From the NCBI GenBank assembly GCA_039193195.1, contig JBCCWS010000002.1:372001-436000 (forward strand): DNA of 64,000 nt. Reading direction: 5' to 3'. The position numbers and the translations under genes were made by a program. The DNA is from Pseudomonadota bacterium (GTDB taxonomy: Bacteria > Pseudomonadota > Gammaproteobacteria > Steroidobacterales > JBCBZW01). Shown here in pieces: positions 53,960 through 63,381 of this stretch; the stretch's first letter is position 1; each line of letters starts with the position of its first letter. The notes under the pieces were generated by a model. That model had not been told where the DNA came from, searched no databases, and worked only from the letters and a program-made list of their open reading frames with translations.

Positions 53960-56035
53960 ATGCAGCAAATCCACTCCCTACCACGCACCCCAAGGCGTAG
54001 GCCCTACGCCACCTGCCTCAGCGCCGCGGTCGGCGCTGCCTTAATCCTCACCCACGCAGCCGCGATGGCTCAGGATGAGGATGACGAGGACCGCCCAATC
54101 GATGAAGTCGAGGTCGTCGCGACGCTGCTCGACAATACGATCGATGAGATTGCCCAGGGCGTGACCGTGCTCCAGGGTGACGATCTCGAGCGCCTGATGT
54201 CGAATACGATCGGTGAAGTTCTGGCCCTGACGCCCGGTGTCACGTCGAGTGACTTCGGTGCCGGTGCGAGCCGACCGGTGATCCGTGGCCTCGGGGGGGC
54301 GCGCGTGCGCGTGCAGGAAGACGGCATCTCCACCCTCGACGTCTCCACCATTAGCGTCGACCACGCGGTGGCCCTCGAACCGCTGCTGATGGACCGCGTG
54401 GAAGTGCTGCGCGGCCCGGCTACCCTCGCCTATGGCAGCGGGGCTGTAGGTGGCATCGTCAACACGATCACCATGCGCCTGCCGGATGAGGTGCCCGAGG
54501 GTCTCGAAGGTCGCTTCCGCCTCGGCGGCAACACTGTAGCTAATGAAACCTCCGGCGCCCTGGCGTTGCGCGGCGGCATTGGCCAGATCGTCTTGCAAGT
54601 AGATGCCTCTGTGCGGGACCAGGACGACTACGATATCCCCGGCTTTGCTATCACCCTCGATGACTTCGAGGAAGAGCAAGAGCGCGGCACCGTCGCCAAC
54701 AGTGCTCTGGAGTCCCACGCCTTCGGCGGTGGACTGAGCTGGATTGGTGAGCGGGCCTACTTTGGCGTCAATGTGAGCACCTTCAACACTACCTATGGGG
54801 TGCAGACCATTGAGGAGGAGGAAGGCGAAGAAGGTGAAGAGGGCGAGGAAGAGGAGGAGGAAGAAGGCATCAGCATCGACCTCGAGCAGACCCGCATCGA
54901 CTTCAAGGGCGAGATTGAGCCGGCTGACGGGTTCATCAGCAAGGTCGAACTGCGCGGCGCCTACAACGACTACGATCACGTGGAGCTCGAGGGCGACGAG
55001 ATCGGCACAACTTTCGCCAATGAGGCCTTCGAGGGGCGGGTTGACATCGCCCATCAGCCGATCGGCAACTGGGTAGGCTCCTTCGGCGTGCAGCTCGATT
55101 TACGCGAGTTCTCCGCCGTCGGTGCGGAGGCCTTCGTGCCCCCCGTCGAGACCACTAACGTGGGCGTTTACCTGGTGGAAGAGCTCGACGTCAATGATTG
55201 GTTCTTCTCTATCGGCGGTCGCTTCGAGACCCAAGATCAGGAACCCGTCGCCGGCGGCAGCGTCGATGATACGGCCTTCAGCGCCTCAGTCTCGGCCATC
55301 CGCACGATTGCTGAGGATCACCGCATCGGCCTGACCCTGAGCCGTTCCCAGCGTTTGCCCAGCGCCGAAGAGCTGTTCTCCGACGGTCCTCACCTGGCCA
55401 CCAGCACCTTCGAGATCGGTGATCCCGACCTCGATGTAGAGACTTCCAACCACGTGGAACTGTCTTGGCGCTACGGTGGGGAGCGTATCGGCTTCGCCGC
55501 CACGGCCTACCTGACGGATTTCGAGGACTTCATTTTCCTTCGCGAGCGGGGCGACACGGAGGACGGCCTGCCGGTCTTCGTGTGGACTCAAGCGGATGCC
55601 GAATTCGTGGGCTTCGAAGCGGAGTTCACAGCGACGCTTGCCGAGTTCTCTCAGGGCGGTGACTTTGACTTGTCGTTGTTCGCTGATGCGGTGTCGGGTG
55701 AGCTGTCGGGCGGTGAAGACCTGCCGCGCATTTCCCCCGCGCGGGTGGGCGGACGCCTCGAGTATCATGATCGTCGCCTGACCACGGGTCTGGATATAGC
55801 GCACATCTTCGATCAGGACAACGTCGCCCCGTTCGAAACGCAGACCGATGGCTACACGATGCTGAATGCAGACGTTAGTCTCGTCCTCTCCGAGGATGGG
55901 CTGGTGCCGGTTGAAGTGTTCGTGCGTGCCACGAACCTTCTCGATGAGGAAGCTCGTCGCCACACGTCCTTCATCAAAGACCTGGCCCCGCTGCCAGGGC
56001 GCAACTACTCGATCGGCCTGCGCGGACGCTTCTGA
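53960..56035 (+). CDS. TonB-dependent outer-membrane receptor, ZnuD-like
   Basis: This protein of about 690 residues starts at ATG 53960 with AGGA nine bases upstream. It has a signal peptide ending MAQDEDDED, then the TonB-box-like IDEVEVVATLLDN. The plug domain (about 45-165) has DHAVALEPLLMDRVEVLRGPATLAYGSGAVGGIVNTI. The beta barrel ends HTSFIKDLAPLPGRNYSIGLRGRF with a terminal aromatic, as in ZnuD-type zinc receptors. An extracellular loop near residue 290-310 carries an almost pure Glu/Gly run, where relatives typically have a His-rich metal-binding loop. It likely imports a metal ion or metallophore. It follows the CxxC protein by 131 bases. Confidence 0.88.
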   Translation: MQQIHSLPRTPRRRPYATCLSAAVGAALILTHAAAMAQDEDDEDRPIDEVEVVATLLDNTIDEIAQGVTVLQGDDLERLMSNTIGEVLALTPGVTSSDFGAGASRPVIRGLGGARVRVQEDGISTLDVSTISVDHAVALEPLLMDRVEVLRGPATLAYGSGAVGGIVNTITMRLPDEVPEGLEGRFRLGGNTVANETSGALALRGGIGQIVLQVDASVRDQDDYDIPGFAITLDDFEEEQERGTVANSALESHAFGGGLSWIGERAYFGVNVSTFNTTYGVQTIEEEEGEEGEEGEEEEEEEGISIDLEQTRIDFKGEIEPADGFISKVELRGAYNDYDHVELEGDEIGTTFANEAFEGRVDIAHQPIGNWVGSFGVQLDLREFSAVGAEAFVPPVETTNVGVYLVEELDVNDWFFSIGGRFETQDQEPVAGGSVDDTAFSASVSAIRTIAEDHRIGLTLSRSQRLPSAEELFSDGPHLATSTFEIGDPDLDVETSNHVELSWRYGGERIGFAATAYLTDFEDFIFLRERGDTEDGLPVFVWTQADAEFVGFEAEFTATLAEFSQGGDFDLSLFADAVSGELSGGEDLPRISPARVGGRLEYHDRRLTTGLDIAHIFDQDNVAPFETQTDGYTMLNADVSLVLSEDGLVPVEVFVRATNLLDEEARRHTSFIKDLAPLPGRNYSIGLRGRF

Positions 56036-56050
56036 GCGAGTCGGGCTGCC

Positions 56051-57241
56051 CTAACGTTGGCGGCGGGCCTGCTCCGCCGCCAACAGGGCATCGTATTCAG
56101 CCAGGGCGAAGCGGTCGGTCATGCCAGCGACGTAGTCGGCGACAGCTCGGGCGGCCAGGGCTTCGCGGTCTTCCGGTGCCGGCGTTTGGCGGATGCGCGT
56201 CACGGGTAGGTTGGGCGGTACACCCCCCGTGATGTCGGCGTAGGCCGCGTCGCGGTAGTGTTCGAAGAGGCGCCGGATCACCCGTTGTGCCTGGTCCGTC
56301 ATCTCGCGCACGCGCGGATGTTGGTACAGGTTCGCCATCAGGTACTGCTTTAGGGTTAGCACACGAGGTCGCATCGTGTCGCTGAAGCTGATCAGCGGGA
56401 TCTTCAGCGCACGCACATCCTCAAGGCTGCGCGGGTTCGCGTCGGCCAGCCGCTCGCGACTCGTATCTACCAGGTCGTTGACCAGAGCACCGATCATCCT
56501 CCGAATTACCTCGTAGATCATGCGCCGATCGGAGAGCTCGGCGTGCTCCGCGCGTACTTCACGGACAAAGCGGCCGACGAGGTCTACTTCCTGCGCAAGG
56601 GTGTCGACATCGAGGAGGCCCGCGCGAATGCCATCGTCCACGTCGTGGTTGTTGTAGGCGATCTCGTCCGCGATGTTGGCGAGCTGTGCCTCCAGGCTAG
56701 GCTGGTGGCCAGTGAGGAAGCGCTGACCGAGTTCGCCAAGGGTGCGAGCTACATCGGGCGCGCAGTGCTTGAGCACTCCTTCGCGGGTTTCGTAGCACAG
56801 GTTCAGGCCGTCAAAGAGGGCGTAGCGCTGTTCGAGAGTGTCCACCACACGCAGGGATTGGAGGTTGTGCTCGAAGCCGCCGAAGGGCCGCATACAGTCA
56901 TTGAGCGCATCCTGGCCAGCGTGCCCGAAGGGCGTGTGGCCGAGGTCATGGGCCAAGCAGATGGCCTCCGTAAGATCCTCGTTTAGGCTCAGGGTGCGGG
57001 CCACGCTCCGCCCGATCTGGGCGACCTCCAGTGAGTGGGTCAGGCGGGTGCGATACAGGTCCCCCTCGTGATTCACGAAGACCTGCGTCTTGTAGACCAG
57101 TCGACGGAACGCAACCGAGTGAATGATGCGATCCCGATCGCGCTGGAACTCGCTGCGCAGGCGCGGTGGTGGTTCGTCAAAGCGTCTACCGCGAGAGTGC
57201 TCCGTGCTCGTGGCGTAGGGTGCCGAGGTGTGGGCGCTCAA
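56051..57241 (-). CDS. dgt: Deoxyguanosinetriphosphate triphosphohydrolase (dGTPase-like, HD domain)
   Basis: This 396-residue HD-domain enzyme hydrolyses dNTPs to nucleoside plus triphosphate. Motifs are FQRDRDRIIHSVAFRRLVYKTQVF, RTRLTHSLEVAQIGRSVAR (first metal His), CLAHDLGHTPFGHAGQDAL (HD pair) and NIADEIAYNNHDVDDG (Asp). The start is TTG 57241, overlapping the aroB stop as TTGA. It ends 15 bases from the end of the convergent TonB receptor. Confidence 0.93.
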   Translation of the reverse strand: MSAHTSAPYATSTEHSRGRRFDEPPPRLRSEFQRDRDRIIHSVAFRRLVYKTQVFVNHEGDLYRTRLTHSLEVAQIGRSVARTLSLNEDLTEAICLAHDLGHTPFGHAGQDALNDCMRPFGGFEHNLQSLRVVDTLEQRYALFDGLNLCYETREGVLKHCAPDVARTLGELGQRFLTGHQPSLEAQLANIADEIAYNNHDVDDGIRAGLLDVDTLAQEVDLVGRFVREVRAEHAELSDRRMIYEVIRRMIGALVNDLVDTSRERLADANPRSLEDVRALKIPLISFSDTMRPRVLTLKQYLMANLYQHPRVREMTDQAQRVIRRLFEHYRDAAYADITGGVPPNLPVTRIRQTPAPEDREALAARAVADYVAGMTDRFALAEYDALLAAEQARRQR

Positions 57242-58326
57242 GGCTCTGCTGCCGCCAGGGTTTGCATGAGTGCGCCCTCATCGAAGTCCTGCGTGACGAT
57301 GGCGCTTCCGATCTCCTGAAGCAGTACCAACACAAGTTGGCCGTGGCGGTTCTTCTTATCCAGGCGCATGTGATCGAGCAGCTTTGCAGCACCTACCGGA
57401 GGCGGGGCGATCGGCAAGCCTAGGAACTGCAGGAGCCGAACGATTCGGCTCACTTCGGCCTCCTCTAGCCAACCCAGCCGCGCTGACATCTGCGCAGCCA
57501 TCACCATGCCTGCAGCGACCGCCTCGCCGTGTAGCCAGCCGCCGAAGCCCATTGCGCGCTCGATGCCGTGGCCGAAGGTGTGGCCTAAGTTGAGCAAGAC
57601 GCGCAGACCGCTGCGCTCCTGTTCGTCCTGCGCTACCACATCGGATTTGATCATGCAGCAACGCTCGATGGCCTGGGCCAGCACTGCAGGGTCGCGTGCG
57701 TTAAGGGCCGTGCTCGCTTGCTCCAGCCAGCCGAAGAAGGGAGCATCGATGATGAGGCCGTACTTCACTACCTCGGCAAGGCCGGCGCGATACTGGCGTT
57801 CATCGAGGGTGGTGAGCGTGTCCAGATCGGCGAGGACGGCACTGGGTTGGTGGAAGGCGCCGATGAGGTTTTTGCCCGCCGGGTGGTTGACCCCAGTCTT
57901 GCCGCCGACGGAGGAGTCGACCTGGGCGAGCAGTGTAGTGGGTACCTGGATAAAGCTGATGCCGCGCTGGTAGGTGGCGGCAGCAAAGCCAGCGACATCT
58001 CCGGTCACACCGCCGCCGAGCGCGATGAGGCAGCCGTCGCGTCCCATGCGTTGCTCGACCAGCGCATCGAGTATCAATGCCATGGTGTCCAGGCTCTTGT
58101 GCTCTTCGCCGTCGCGAAGGACTAAGCCCTCAAGGCGGGCGCAATGGTCTAGCAATCCTGCGCGCAAGCGATCGGCGTAGAGTGGGGCAACGACGTCGTT
58201 GGTGACGATGAGAGCCTGCCGCGCATCGATGAGTTGCCCCAGTAGCGCGCCGCTATCGGCGAGCAGGTTTTCTCCGATGTAGATGGGGTAGCTCCGGTTG
58301 CCCAGGGCGACTTCTAGCGACCTCAA
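57238..58326 (-). CDS. aroB: 3-dehydroquinate synthase
   Basis: AroB makes 3-dehydroquinate from DAHP in the shikimate pathway with NAD and a metal ion. The 362-residue protein has RDGEEHKSLDTMALILDALVE, LIALGGGVTGDVAGFAAATYQRGISFIQVPTTLLAQVDSSVGGKTGVNHPAGKNLIGAFHQPSAVLAD (NAD and substrate site), LNLGHTFGHGIERAMG (metal His) and HGEAVAAGMVMA. It overlaps aroK upstream by four bases and dgt downstream by four. Confidence 0.97.
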   Translation of the reverse strand: MRSLEVALGNRSYPIYIGENLLADSGALLGQLIDARQALIVTNDVVAPLYADRLRAGLLDHCARLEGLVLRDGEEHKSLDTMALILDALVEQRMGRDGCLIALGGGVTGDVAGFAAATYQRGISFIQVPTTLLAQVDSSVGGKTGVNHPAGKNLIGAFHQPSAVLADLDTLTTLDERQYRAGLAEVVKYGLIIDAPFFGWLEQASTALNARDPAVLAQAIERCCMIKSDVVAQDEQERSGLRVLLNLGHTFGHGIERAMGFGGWLHGEAVAAGMVMAAQMSARLGWLEEAEVSRIVRLLQFLGLPIAPPPVGAAKLLDHMRLDKKNRHGQLVLVLLQEIGSAIVTQDFDEGALMQTLAAAEP

Positions 58327-58925
58327 GGGGAAGGTTCCTGTGCGTCCGGAGGAGTACTTGTGTCGAGGCCTTCACGTTGCTTGAGGCGGGTTATGAGCTG
58401 GCCGACCACAGCGTCTACCGTGCAGCCGTCCGTGGGAAGGGTAAGGTCAGCCACGGACTCGTACAGGGCGTTTCGGACGGTGGCCAACGCCTCAAGCGTG
58501 CGTCCGCGGTCTTCGGTCTGCAGCAGTGGGCGATGGTTGCTGTGGCGCGTGCGAGCGAGCTGCGTGCGCACGCTGGTGGCCAAGTACACCACCAGGCCCC
58601 GTTTGCTGAGCAGGGTGCGGTTTTCATCGGCCAGCACGGCGCCGCCACCGGTGGACAAGATAACTGGCTGTTTCGCCGTTAGTTCGGCAATCACTGCGCA
58701 CTCTCGGCGGCGAAATCCCGCCTCACCCTCACGCTCGAAGATGTAGTCGATGTCCACGCCCGTGCGCTGCTCGATTTCGTCGTCCGTGTCGAAGAACGGC
58801 ATTTGTAGGCGTGCTGCTAAGCGCCGGCCGACCGCCGATTTACCGGCCGCCATCGGCCCGACGATGAACAAGCGATCCTGGGGGAGTGCGCTACTAGCGT
58901 TGCGGGTGCTTTGTCTGTCGCCCAT
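58323..58925 (-). CDS. aroK: Shikimate kinase
   Basis: AroK phosphorylates shikimate. Residues: RLFIVGPMAAGKSAVGRRLA (P-loop), FFDTDDEIEQRTGVDIDYIFEREGEAGFRRREC (shikimate-binding Asp, Arg), ILSTGGGAVL and YLATSVRTQLARTRHSNHRPLL (lid). ATG 58925 gives 200 residues, close to the family length with a short N-tail. The frame is open to 59009, but those residues are not family-like. In many gammaproteobacteria aroK follows pilQ directly; here a lipoprotein gene intervenes. Confidence 0.96.
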   Translation of the reverse strand: MGDRQSTRNASSALPQDRLFIVGPMAAGKSAVGRRLAARLQMPFFDTDDEIEQRTGVDIDYIFEREGEAGFRRRECAVIAELTAKQPVILSTGGGAVLADENRTLLSKRGLVVYLATSVRTQLARTRHSNHRPLLQTEDRGRTLEALATVRNALYESVADLTLPTDGCTVDAVVGQLITRLKQREGLDTSTPPDAQEPSP

Positions 58926-59025
58926 GAGGGGAAGTGTGCCCCAAGGGCGGGGCCCGGCACCAATGTGGAGCAGTGATGGGCCCAGGGCCGGCGGCACTGC
59001 TGCCGCCAACCCCAGCTGCTGCTTG

Positions 59026-60969
59026 CTAGATGTCGATGAAGCAGGAGAAACCGTAGCCGAAGGGGCTTACCGGCCCGGTAGCGAGTCCGTCCGACGCTGC
59101 GTTCGGATAGCCGTTCGCTGGGTCGAGTGCGACGCCGACTCCCGGGGGAGTCACCTGAATGCTGTTTATGTCCGAAGCTGCCGTCGGAAGGATGAAGGAG
59201 GCCGTTTCGCTGAAGCTTGACCCTTCCACATCGGTGCGCGCCTCGACGATCACCTGAAGCCAGCTGCCGAATTGCTGAGCGTAGCTAATGGCCGTTAGCG
59301 CCTCACCCGCCGCGTCGGTGGTCACCGTGCCTGGGATATTGGCGTTGTTACCAACGTCGATCTCACCGTTGTTGTTGTCGTCCTCGCCCGGATCGAGGAA
59401 TCCGTTGCGGTTGCGATCTTCTTCATCGCAGACCACGTTGGAGATCACGAACCAGCGGTTGGCGACGGCGTCGCCCGCCCAGTAGCCCTTGATGTAGCGT
59501 TCAGTGAGTACGGACAGCTGGATGTCCACACCGGCGACACCGTTACCGTCTGCGTCACTGGCCTGAACGAGGAGGGGAAGCTCGTAGGTCGCATCGTCCA
59601 CTTCGGTGATCGTGTTACCGGTCCCGAACGTGAAGAACACCTCACGTCGAGCAACGGTAATAGCTGCCACGTCGGTGATATTCGTATTCTGGACGCGTGC
59701 CGTGATGCGCACGCCTTCGCTCGCACTAGTGGAGCTGCTAGCCACGTAGAAGGTCTGCGCCTCGCCCTGCGTGTTGGTGATTGCCGTACCGACCGTGAGG
59801 CTGCCGTTGGTCACGTCGTCCAGCTCGAAGATCACCGTCTGGTCCGTGACGAGGTTGTTCTGTGGGTCACGGACGGTCGCTCGAATAGCGGACTGCTCGT
59901 TCGGGCCAATATTGAACGGATCTGCCTGCACTTCGATGCTCGCCGGTTGCGTGGCGATGAAGTCGATCGGAAGTTGCGCAGACGGGCCGTCACCGACCGC
60001 AGCCGTGGCGGTGATTACCGCGCGCCCCGCGTTGGACGAGGTAATCGTGTTCGTCGCCACGCCGTTGACCGTGATGACCTGCCCGTTGTCTGCGAGCGTG
60101 CCGCGGGTCGTGGAGAACTGCACGGGCTGCCCATCGACCGGCGCGCCGGAAGTCTCCCACCGCACCTGCACGGTCTGCATCGTGTTCAAGGGGACCCGCG
60201 GGGGATCCTGGTTGGCGTTGGGGGGCGTAGGGGTAACGAAAACGAAGGAATCGGTAGAGATTTCGAGCGGGAGTGCGCGCTCGATACCAAGGCCGCTCAC
60301 CAGGATCTGATCCGTCCCACCATTCTGCGCCGTGAGGGAGAAGGTGACGTTGCCCTCAAAGTTGGTTTCTAGCGCGTCGGGCGTGATCGGATTGCCAAGC
60401 GACGACGTCACGGTGATTGGGACGCCTGCAATGCCGTTACCGTTACCGTCTACCAGCACGGTGGAATACTCCTGAACAGCGCCAATCACGATGGACCCAG
60501 GCCCAGCGATTGGGGAGAACTCCGTGCCGATGACTTGCACGGTGGCAGCTCCCGTCAGGGTTAACCCATCGATGCCTGAGGCGGAGGCAGTCACGGTGAT
60601 GGTCCTGTTGGTGGGATCCTCCTCGGTGCTCAAGGTGGCTGTGGCTCGTCCGGACGCGTCCGTGGTGTCGCTGGCCACTGTCAGCACCCCTGAATCTGCC
60701 GCAAAGCTCACCGCGATGCCCTCGACGGCGATGTTGCTCTCGTCTATCACGCGCGCCGTAATGGTGACTGGCAGGGCGCCGTCGGACTGCAGGATGTTGC
60801 TCGATGAGACTACCGTTACTTCGGACAGGACAACCTGCGGAGTCTCGGGATTCTCCCCCTCGTCGGGGGGCTGCGGGTCCGGGGGGACGACCAGTGTTTG
60901 GTCACTCGAGCAGCCCATGATGAAAAGGGCGGCTATGAGGAGCAGTAGGAAACTGCCTGCCTTGCGCAT
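59026..60969 (-). CDS. Lipoprotein with repeated bacterial Ig-like (Big_1/invasin-type) domains
   Basis: The start ATG 60969 has GAGGA about 10 bases upstream and a lipoprotein signal (AGSFLLLLIAALFIMGCSSD, lipobox Cys). Of 647 residues, most form consecutive Ig-like modules of about 90-100 residues. They show the recurring pattern of a VAV/VTITARVxDxxN start, F(A/T)xxxGxL middle and GxAxxTLS or GVATNTITSSNAGRAVITA end. A Ca-loop-like segment (DRNRNGFLDPGEDDNNNGEID) lies near 525-545. It is probably anchored in the outer membrane and exposed. It sits between pilQ and aroK on the same strand, 57 bases after pilQ, so a role in type IV pilus assembly or adhesion is possible but unproven. Confidence 0.87.
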   Translation of the reverse strand: MRKAGSFLLLLIAALFIMGCSSDQTLVVPPDPQPPDEGENPETPQVVLSEVTVVSSSNILQSDGALPVTITARVIDESNIAVEGIAVSFAADSGVLTVASDTTDASGRATATLSTEEDPTNRTITVTASASGIDGLTLTGAATVQVIGTEFSPIAGPGSIVIGAVQEYSTVLVDGNGNGIAGVPITVTSSLGNPITPDALETNFEGNVTFSLTAQNGGTDQILVSGLGIERALPLEISTDSFVFVTPTPPNANQDPPRVPLNTMQTVQVRWETSGAPVDGQPVQFSTTRGTLADNGQVITVNGVATNTITSSNAGRAVITATAAVGDGPSAQLPIDFIATQPASIEVQADPFNIGPNEQSAIRATVRDPQNNLVTDQTVIFELDDVTNGSLTVGTAITNTQGEAQTFYVASSSTSASEGVRITARVQNTNITDVAAITVARREVFFTFGTGNTITEVDDATYELPLLVQASDADGNGVAGVDIQLSVLTERYIKGYWAGDAVANRWFVISNVVCDEEDRNRNGFLDPGEDDNNNGEIDVGNNANIPGTVTTDAAGEALTAISYAQQFGSWLQVIVEARTDVEGSSFSETASFILPTAASDINSIQVTPPGVGVALDPANGYPNAASDGLATGPVSPFGYGFSCFIDI

Positions 60970-61026
60970 GTTGGATGTTCCTCGAGTCAAATCGCTAAAG
61001 CCTGATGTCGCGCGTCGTCGAAGCGC

Positions 61027-63279
61027 CTAAAAGACATTCGAGCCTTCGCGCAGAATCTTCGGCGTGACGAAGATCAACAGCTCGGCCTTGTTGGAGCTTC
61101 GTGTGCTGCTTTGGAACAGACGGCCGAGCCCTGGGATATCACCGAGTACGGGTACCTTGCTCAAGGTCTCCGTCTTGGTCGTCTCGTAGATGCCGCCGAG
61201 GACGACCGTCTCGCCGTTGTTCACCAGCACCTGAGTGACCACTTCGCGCGTGTCGATACTGGGTACGAAACCACCGGTGGCGCTCGGCACCTGCTCGCCG
61301 ATGCTGTCCTGGCTTACCTGCAGGTCCATGATGATGCGGTTATCAGGTGTGATGAGAGGCACGACCACTAGGCTCAGCACTGCCTCCTTGAAGCGCGTAG
61401 TGGTGGCGCCGCTGGCGGAGGCCTCCTGGAAGGGAATCTCGACACCCTGCTTAATGGTGGCTTCTTGCTGGTTGGCCGTGATCACGCGCGGGGTGGAGAT
61501 GATTTCCCCTCGGCCCTCGGCCTGTAGGGCCGCCAGCTCCAGGTCGAGCAGGTAGTTTGAGTCGAGGATAGCCAGACCTAGGCGGCCCGCAGGCGTCGCG
61601 ATCGGCACATTGACATTGAGGCGATCGTTAAGCGCGGGAACTGCCGTGGGGAACGGGCTGCCCGTGGTGTTCAGGTTGTTCAGTCCCGAGTTGACTATCG
61701 TATCGGCGCCCGCCGCACCACCGGTAATGGCGATGAGGCCGTCGCTGCCGTTTTCCTCCACGGCGGTGATGCCCGAGCGGATTCCAATATCGCGGCTAAA
61801 GTCATCGTTCACTATGACGATGCGCGATTCGATCAGCACCTGGCGTACGGGCACGTCGAGGGTGCGCACGAGGCGACGGATCTCCGCGAGCTTCTCCGCC
61901 GTGTCCTGCACGAGCAGCGTGTTGGTGCGCTCATCTAGGGTGACGCTGCCGCGCTCCGAAAGAAGCGTGCGTCGAGCCCCACCCCCGGGAATGCCTCCGG
62001 TCGCGCCCTGCAGGGCTGCGCCCTGGATCAGCAGCGCTAGGTCTTGGGCCTTGGCGTAGTTCACCTGAATGAATTCGCTGCGCAGGGGCGCGAGCTGTCG
62101 GATCTGGCTGGCGGCCTCGAGTTCGCGACGCTCGCGGTTGGCAATCTCCTCCGCCGGTGCCACGAGGATAACATTGTCCTTCTGGCGCTTATCGAGTCCC
62201 TTGGTTTGGAGCACGATATCGAGGGCCTGGTCCCAAGGTACGTTCTGCAGGCGCAAGGTGACGTTGCCCGCGACCGTGTCGCTGACCACGATGTTCTGGC
62301 CACTCACGTCGGCGAGCAGCTGCAACACGGCGCGCGCTTCGATGTCTTGGAAGTTAAGCGTGAGCCGCTCCCCCGTGTAGCGCTCGCGCTCCTCCTCCTC
62401 GCGGATTCTCAGCTCCTCCGGGGTCAGCGGCTTCAGCTCGACGGTGACGCGCTCATCGGACTGATAGGCGAGCTGATCGAAGGCACCAAATCCGGTCACG
62501 ATGACCCGCGTATCCCGGTTCACCTGCATGGTGTCGATGGTCTTCACAGGGGTGGCGAAATCGAGCACGTCGAGGCGCTGCATCAGCTCCGACGGCACGG
62601 TGGTGTTCTTCAGCACCACAATGACTTGGTCTCCCTCCTGCTGCAGATCGACGACGGTGGAGGGATCGGATAGTTGGAGGACTACGCGTCCGGCGCCTTC
62701 TTCGCTGCGTCGAAAGTCGACGTTGCGTAGCTCGCTAGCGCTGAAGGTACCCGTGCGTGACGCTGGCGACGGGGCGTTAATGCCACCGGAGCCGAGCGGG
62801 GCGGTAGAGGCAGCCGCCATCTCCGCCTCCGAGGCAAGGGTGATGGTAACGGTGTTGCCCTGGGCGGCGGCGGTGTAGGTGACGGGGTTGTCGAGGTTCA
62901 GCACCACGCGCGTACGACCGGCGGCCTCGGCGGCCACCACGCTGTTCAGCAGGCCGATGCCTACATCGCGGCGACGGCTGCTCAGCGCCACGCCCGTGTC
63001 GGCCAGGTCGATGGAGATGCGGGCGGGATTGTCGATGCTGAACGTGTTCGGCTCGGGTGCCGGACCGCGCATGCGCAATACCAGCTGCACCTGTTGGCCG
63101 GGCAAGGTTACCACCTCGATGTCGTCGAGATAGTTGGAGAACTCGTTCTGGGCCAGGGCGGGGCCCGTCGATCCCAGCAGCAGCGCCGCCAGCAGCGTAA
63201 TGGCAGACAGCCACATCGCCGCGTTAGGCGGCCTCAACCACCGCCCCATGGCGCAGACACCCAGAACTTCACGGTTCAT
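61027..63279 (-). CDS. pilQ: Type IV pilus secretin PilQ
   Basis: PilQ forms the outer-membrane gated channel through which type IV pili emerge. The 750-residue protein has a signal peptide (core MWLSAITLLAALLLGSTGPALA). Two AMIN peptidoglycan-binding domains (about 45-145 and 180-285) follow, then an STN/secretin N domain with RLTLNFQDIEARAVLQLLADVSGQNIVVSDTVAGNVTLRLQNVPWDQALD. The N1-type domain has FIQVNYAKAQDLA. The secretin domain ends LSKVPVLGDIPGLGRLFQSSTRSSNKAELLIFVTPKIL. It follows pilP by about 100 bases. Confidence 0.97.
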   Translation of the reverse strand: MNREVLGVCAMGRWLRPPNAAMWLSAITLLAALLLGSTGPALAQNEFSNYLDDIEVVTLPGQQVQLVLRMRGPAPEPNTFSIDNPARISIDLADTGVALSSRRRDVGIGLLNSVVAAEAAGRTRVVLNLDNPVTYTAAAQGNTVTITLASEAEMAAASTAPLGSGGINAPSPASRTGTFSASELRNVDFRRSEEGAGRVVLQLSDPSTVVDLQQEGDQVIVVLKNTTVPSELMQRLDVLDFATPVKTIDTMQVNRDTRVIVTGFGAFDQLAYQSDERVTVELKPLTPEELRIREEEERERYTGERLTLNFQDIEARAVLQLLADVSGQNIVVSDTVAGNVTLRLQNVPWDQALDIVLQTKGLDKRQKDNVILVAPAEEIANRERRELEAASQIRQLAPLRSEFIQVNYAKAQDLALLIQGAALQGATGGIPGGGARRTLLSERGSVTLDERTNTLLVQDTAEKLAEIRRLVRTLDVPVRQVLIESRIVIVNDDFSRDIGIRSGITAVEENGSDGLIAITGGAAGADTIVNSGLNNLNTTGSPFPTAVPALNDRLNVNVPIATPAGRLGLAILDSNYLLDLELAALQAEGRGEIISTPRVITANQQEATIKQGVEIPFQEASASGATTTRFKEAVLSLVVVPLITPDNRIIMDLQVSQDSIGEQVPSATGGFVPSIDTREVVTQVLVNNGETVVLGGIYETTKTETLSKVPVLGDIPGLGRLFQSSTRSSNKAELLIFVTPKILREGSNVF

Positions 63280-63381
63280 GCTTAAGCCTCGACAATTGCA
63301 TTCAGGCCACCGGGATCTCCCTTCGGATTCCCGGTGTCCATCGCTAATCCAACATCCAACGGGTCGCTACGACGGCACCGA

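Noticed and set aside
54815-54882. GA-rich tract as a microsatellite or sequencing artefact
   Set aside because: The tract keeps frame, codes for a Glu/Gly loop at the position where related receptors have a variable metal-binding loop, and the barrel continues normally after it.
54041-55054. 337-codon minus-strand ORF opposite the TonB receptor
   Set aside because: The receptor on the plus strand has signal peptide, plug and barrel end. The antisense frame has no recognisable features.
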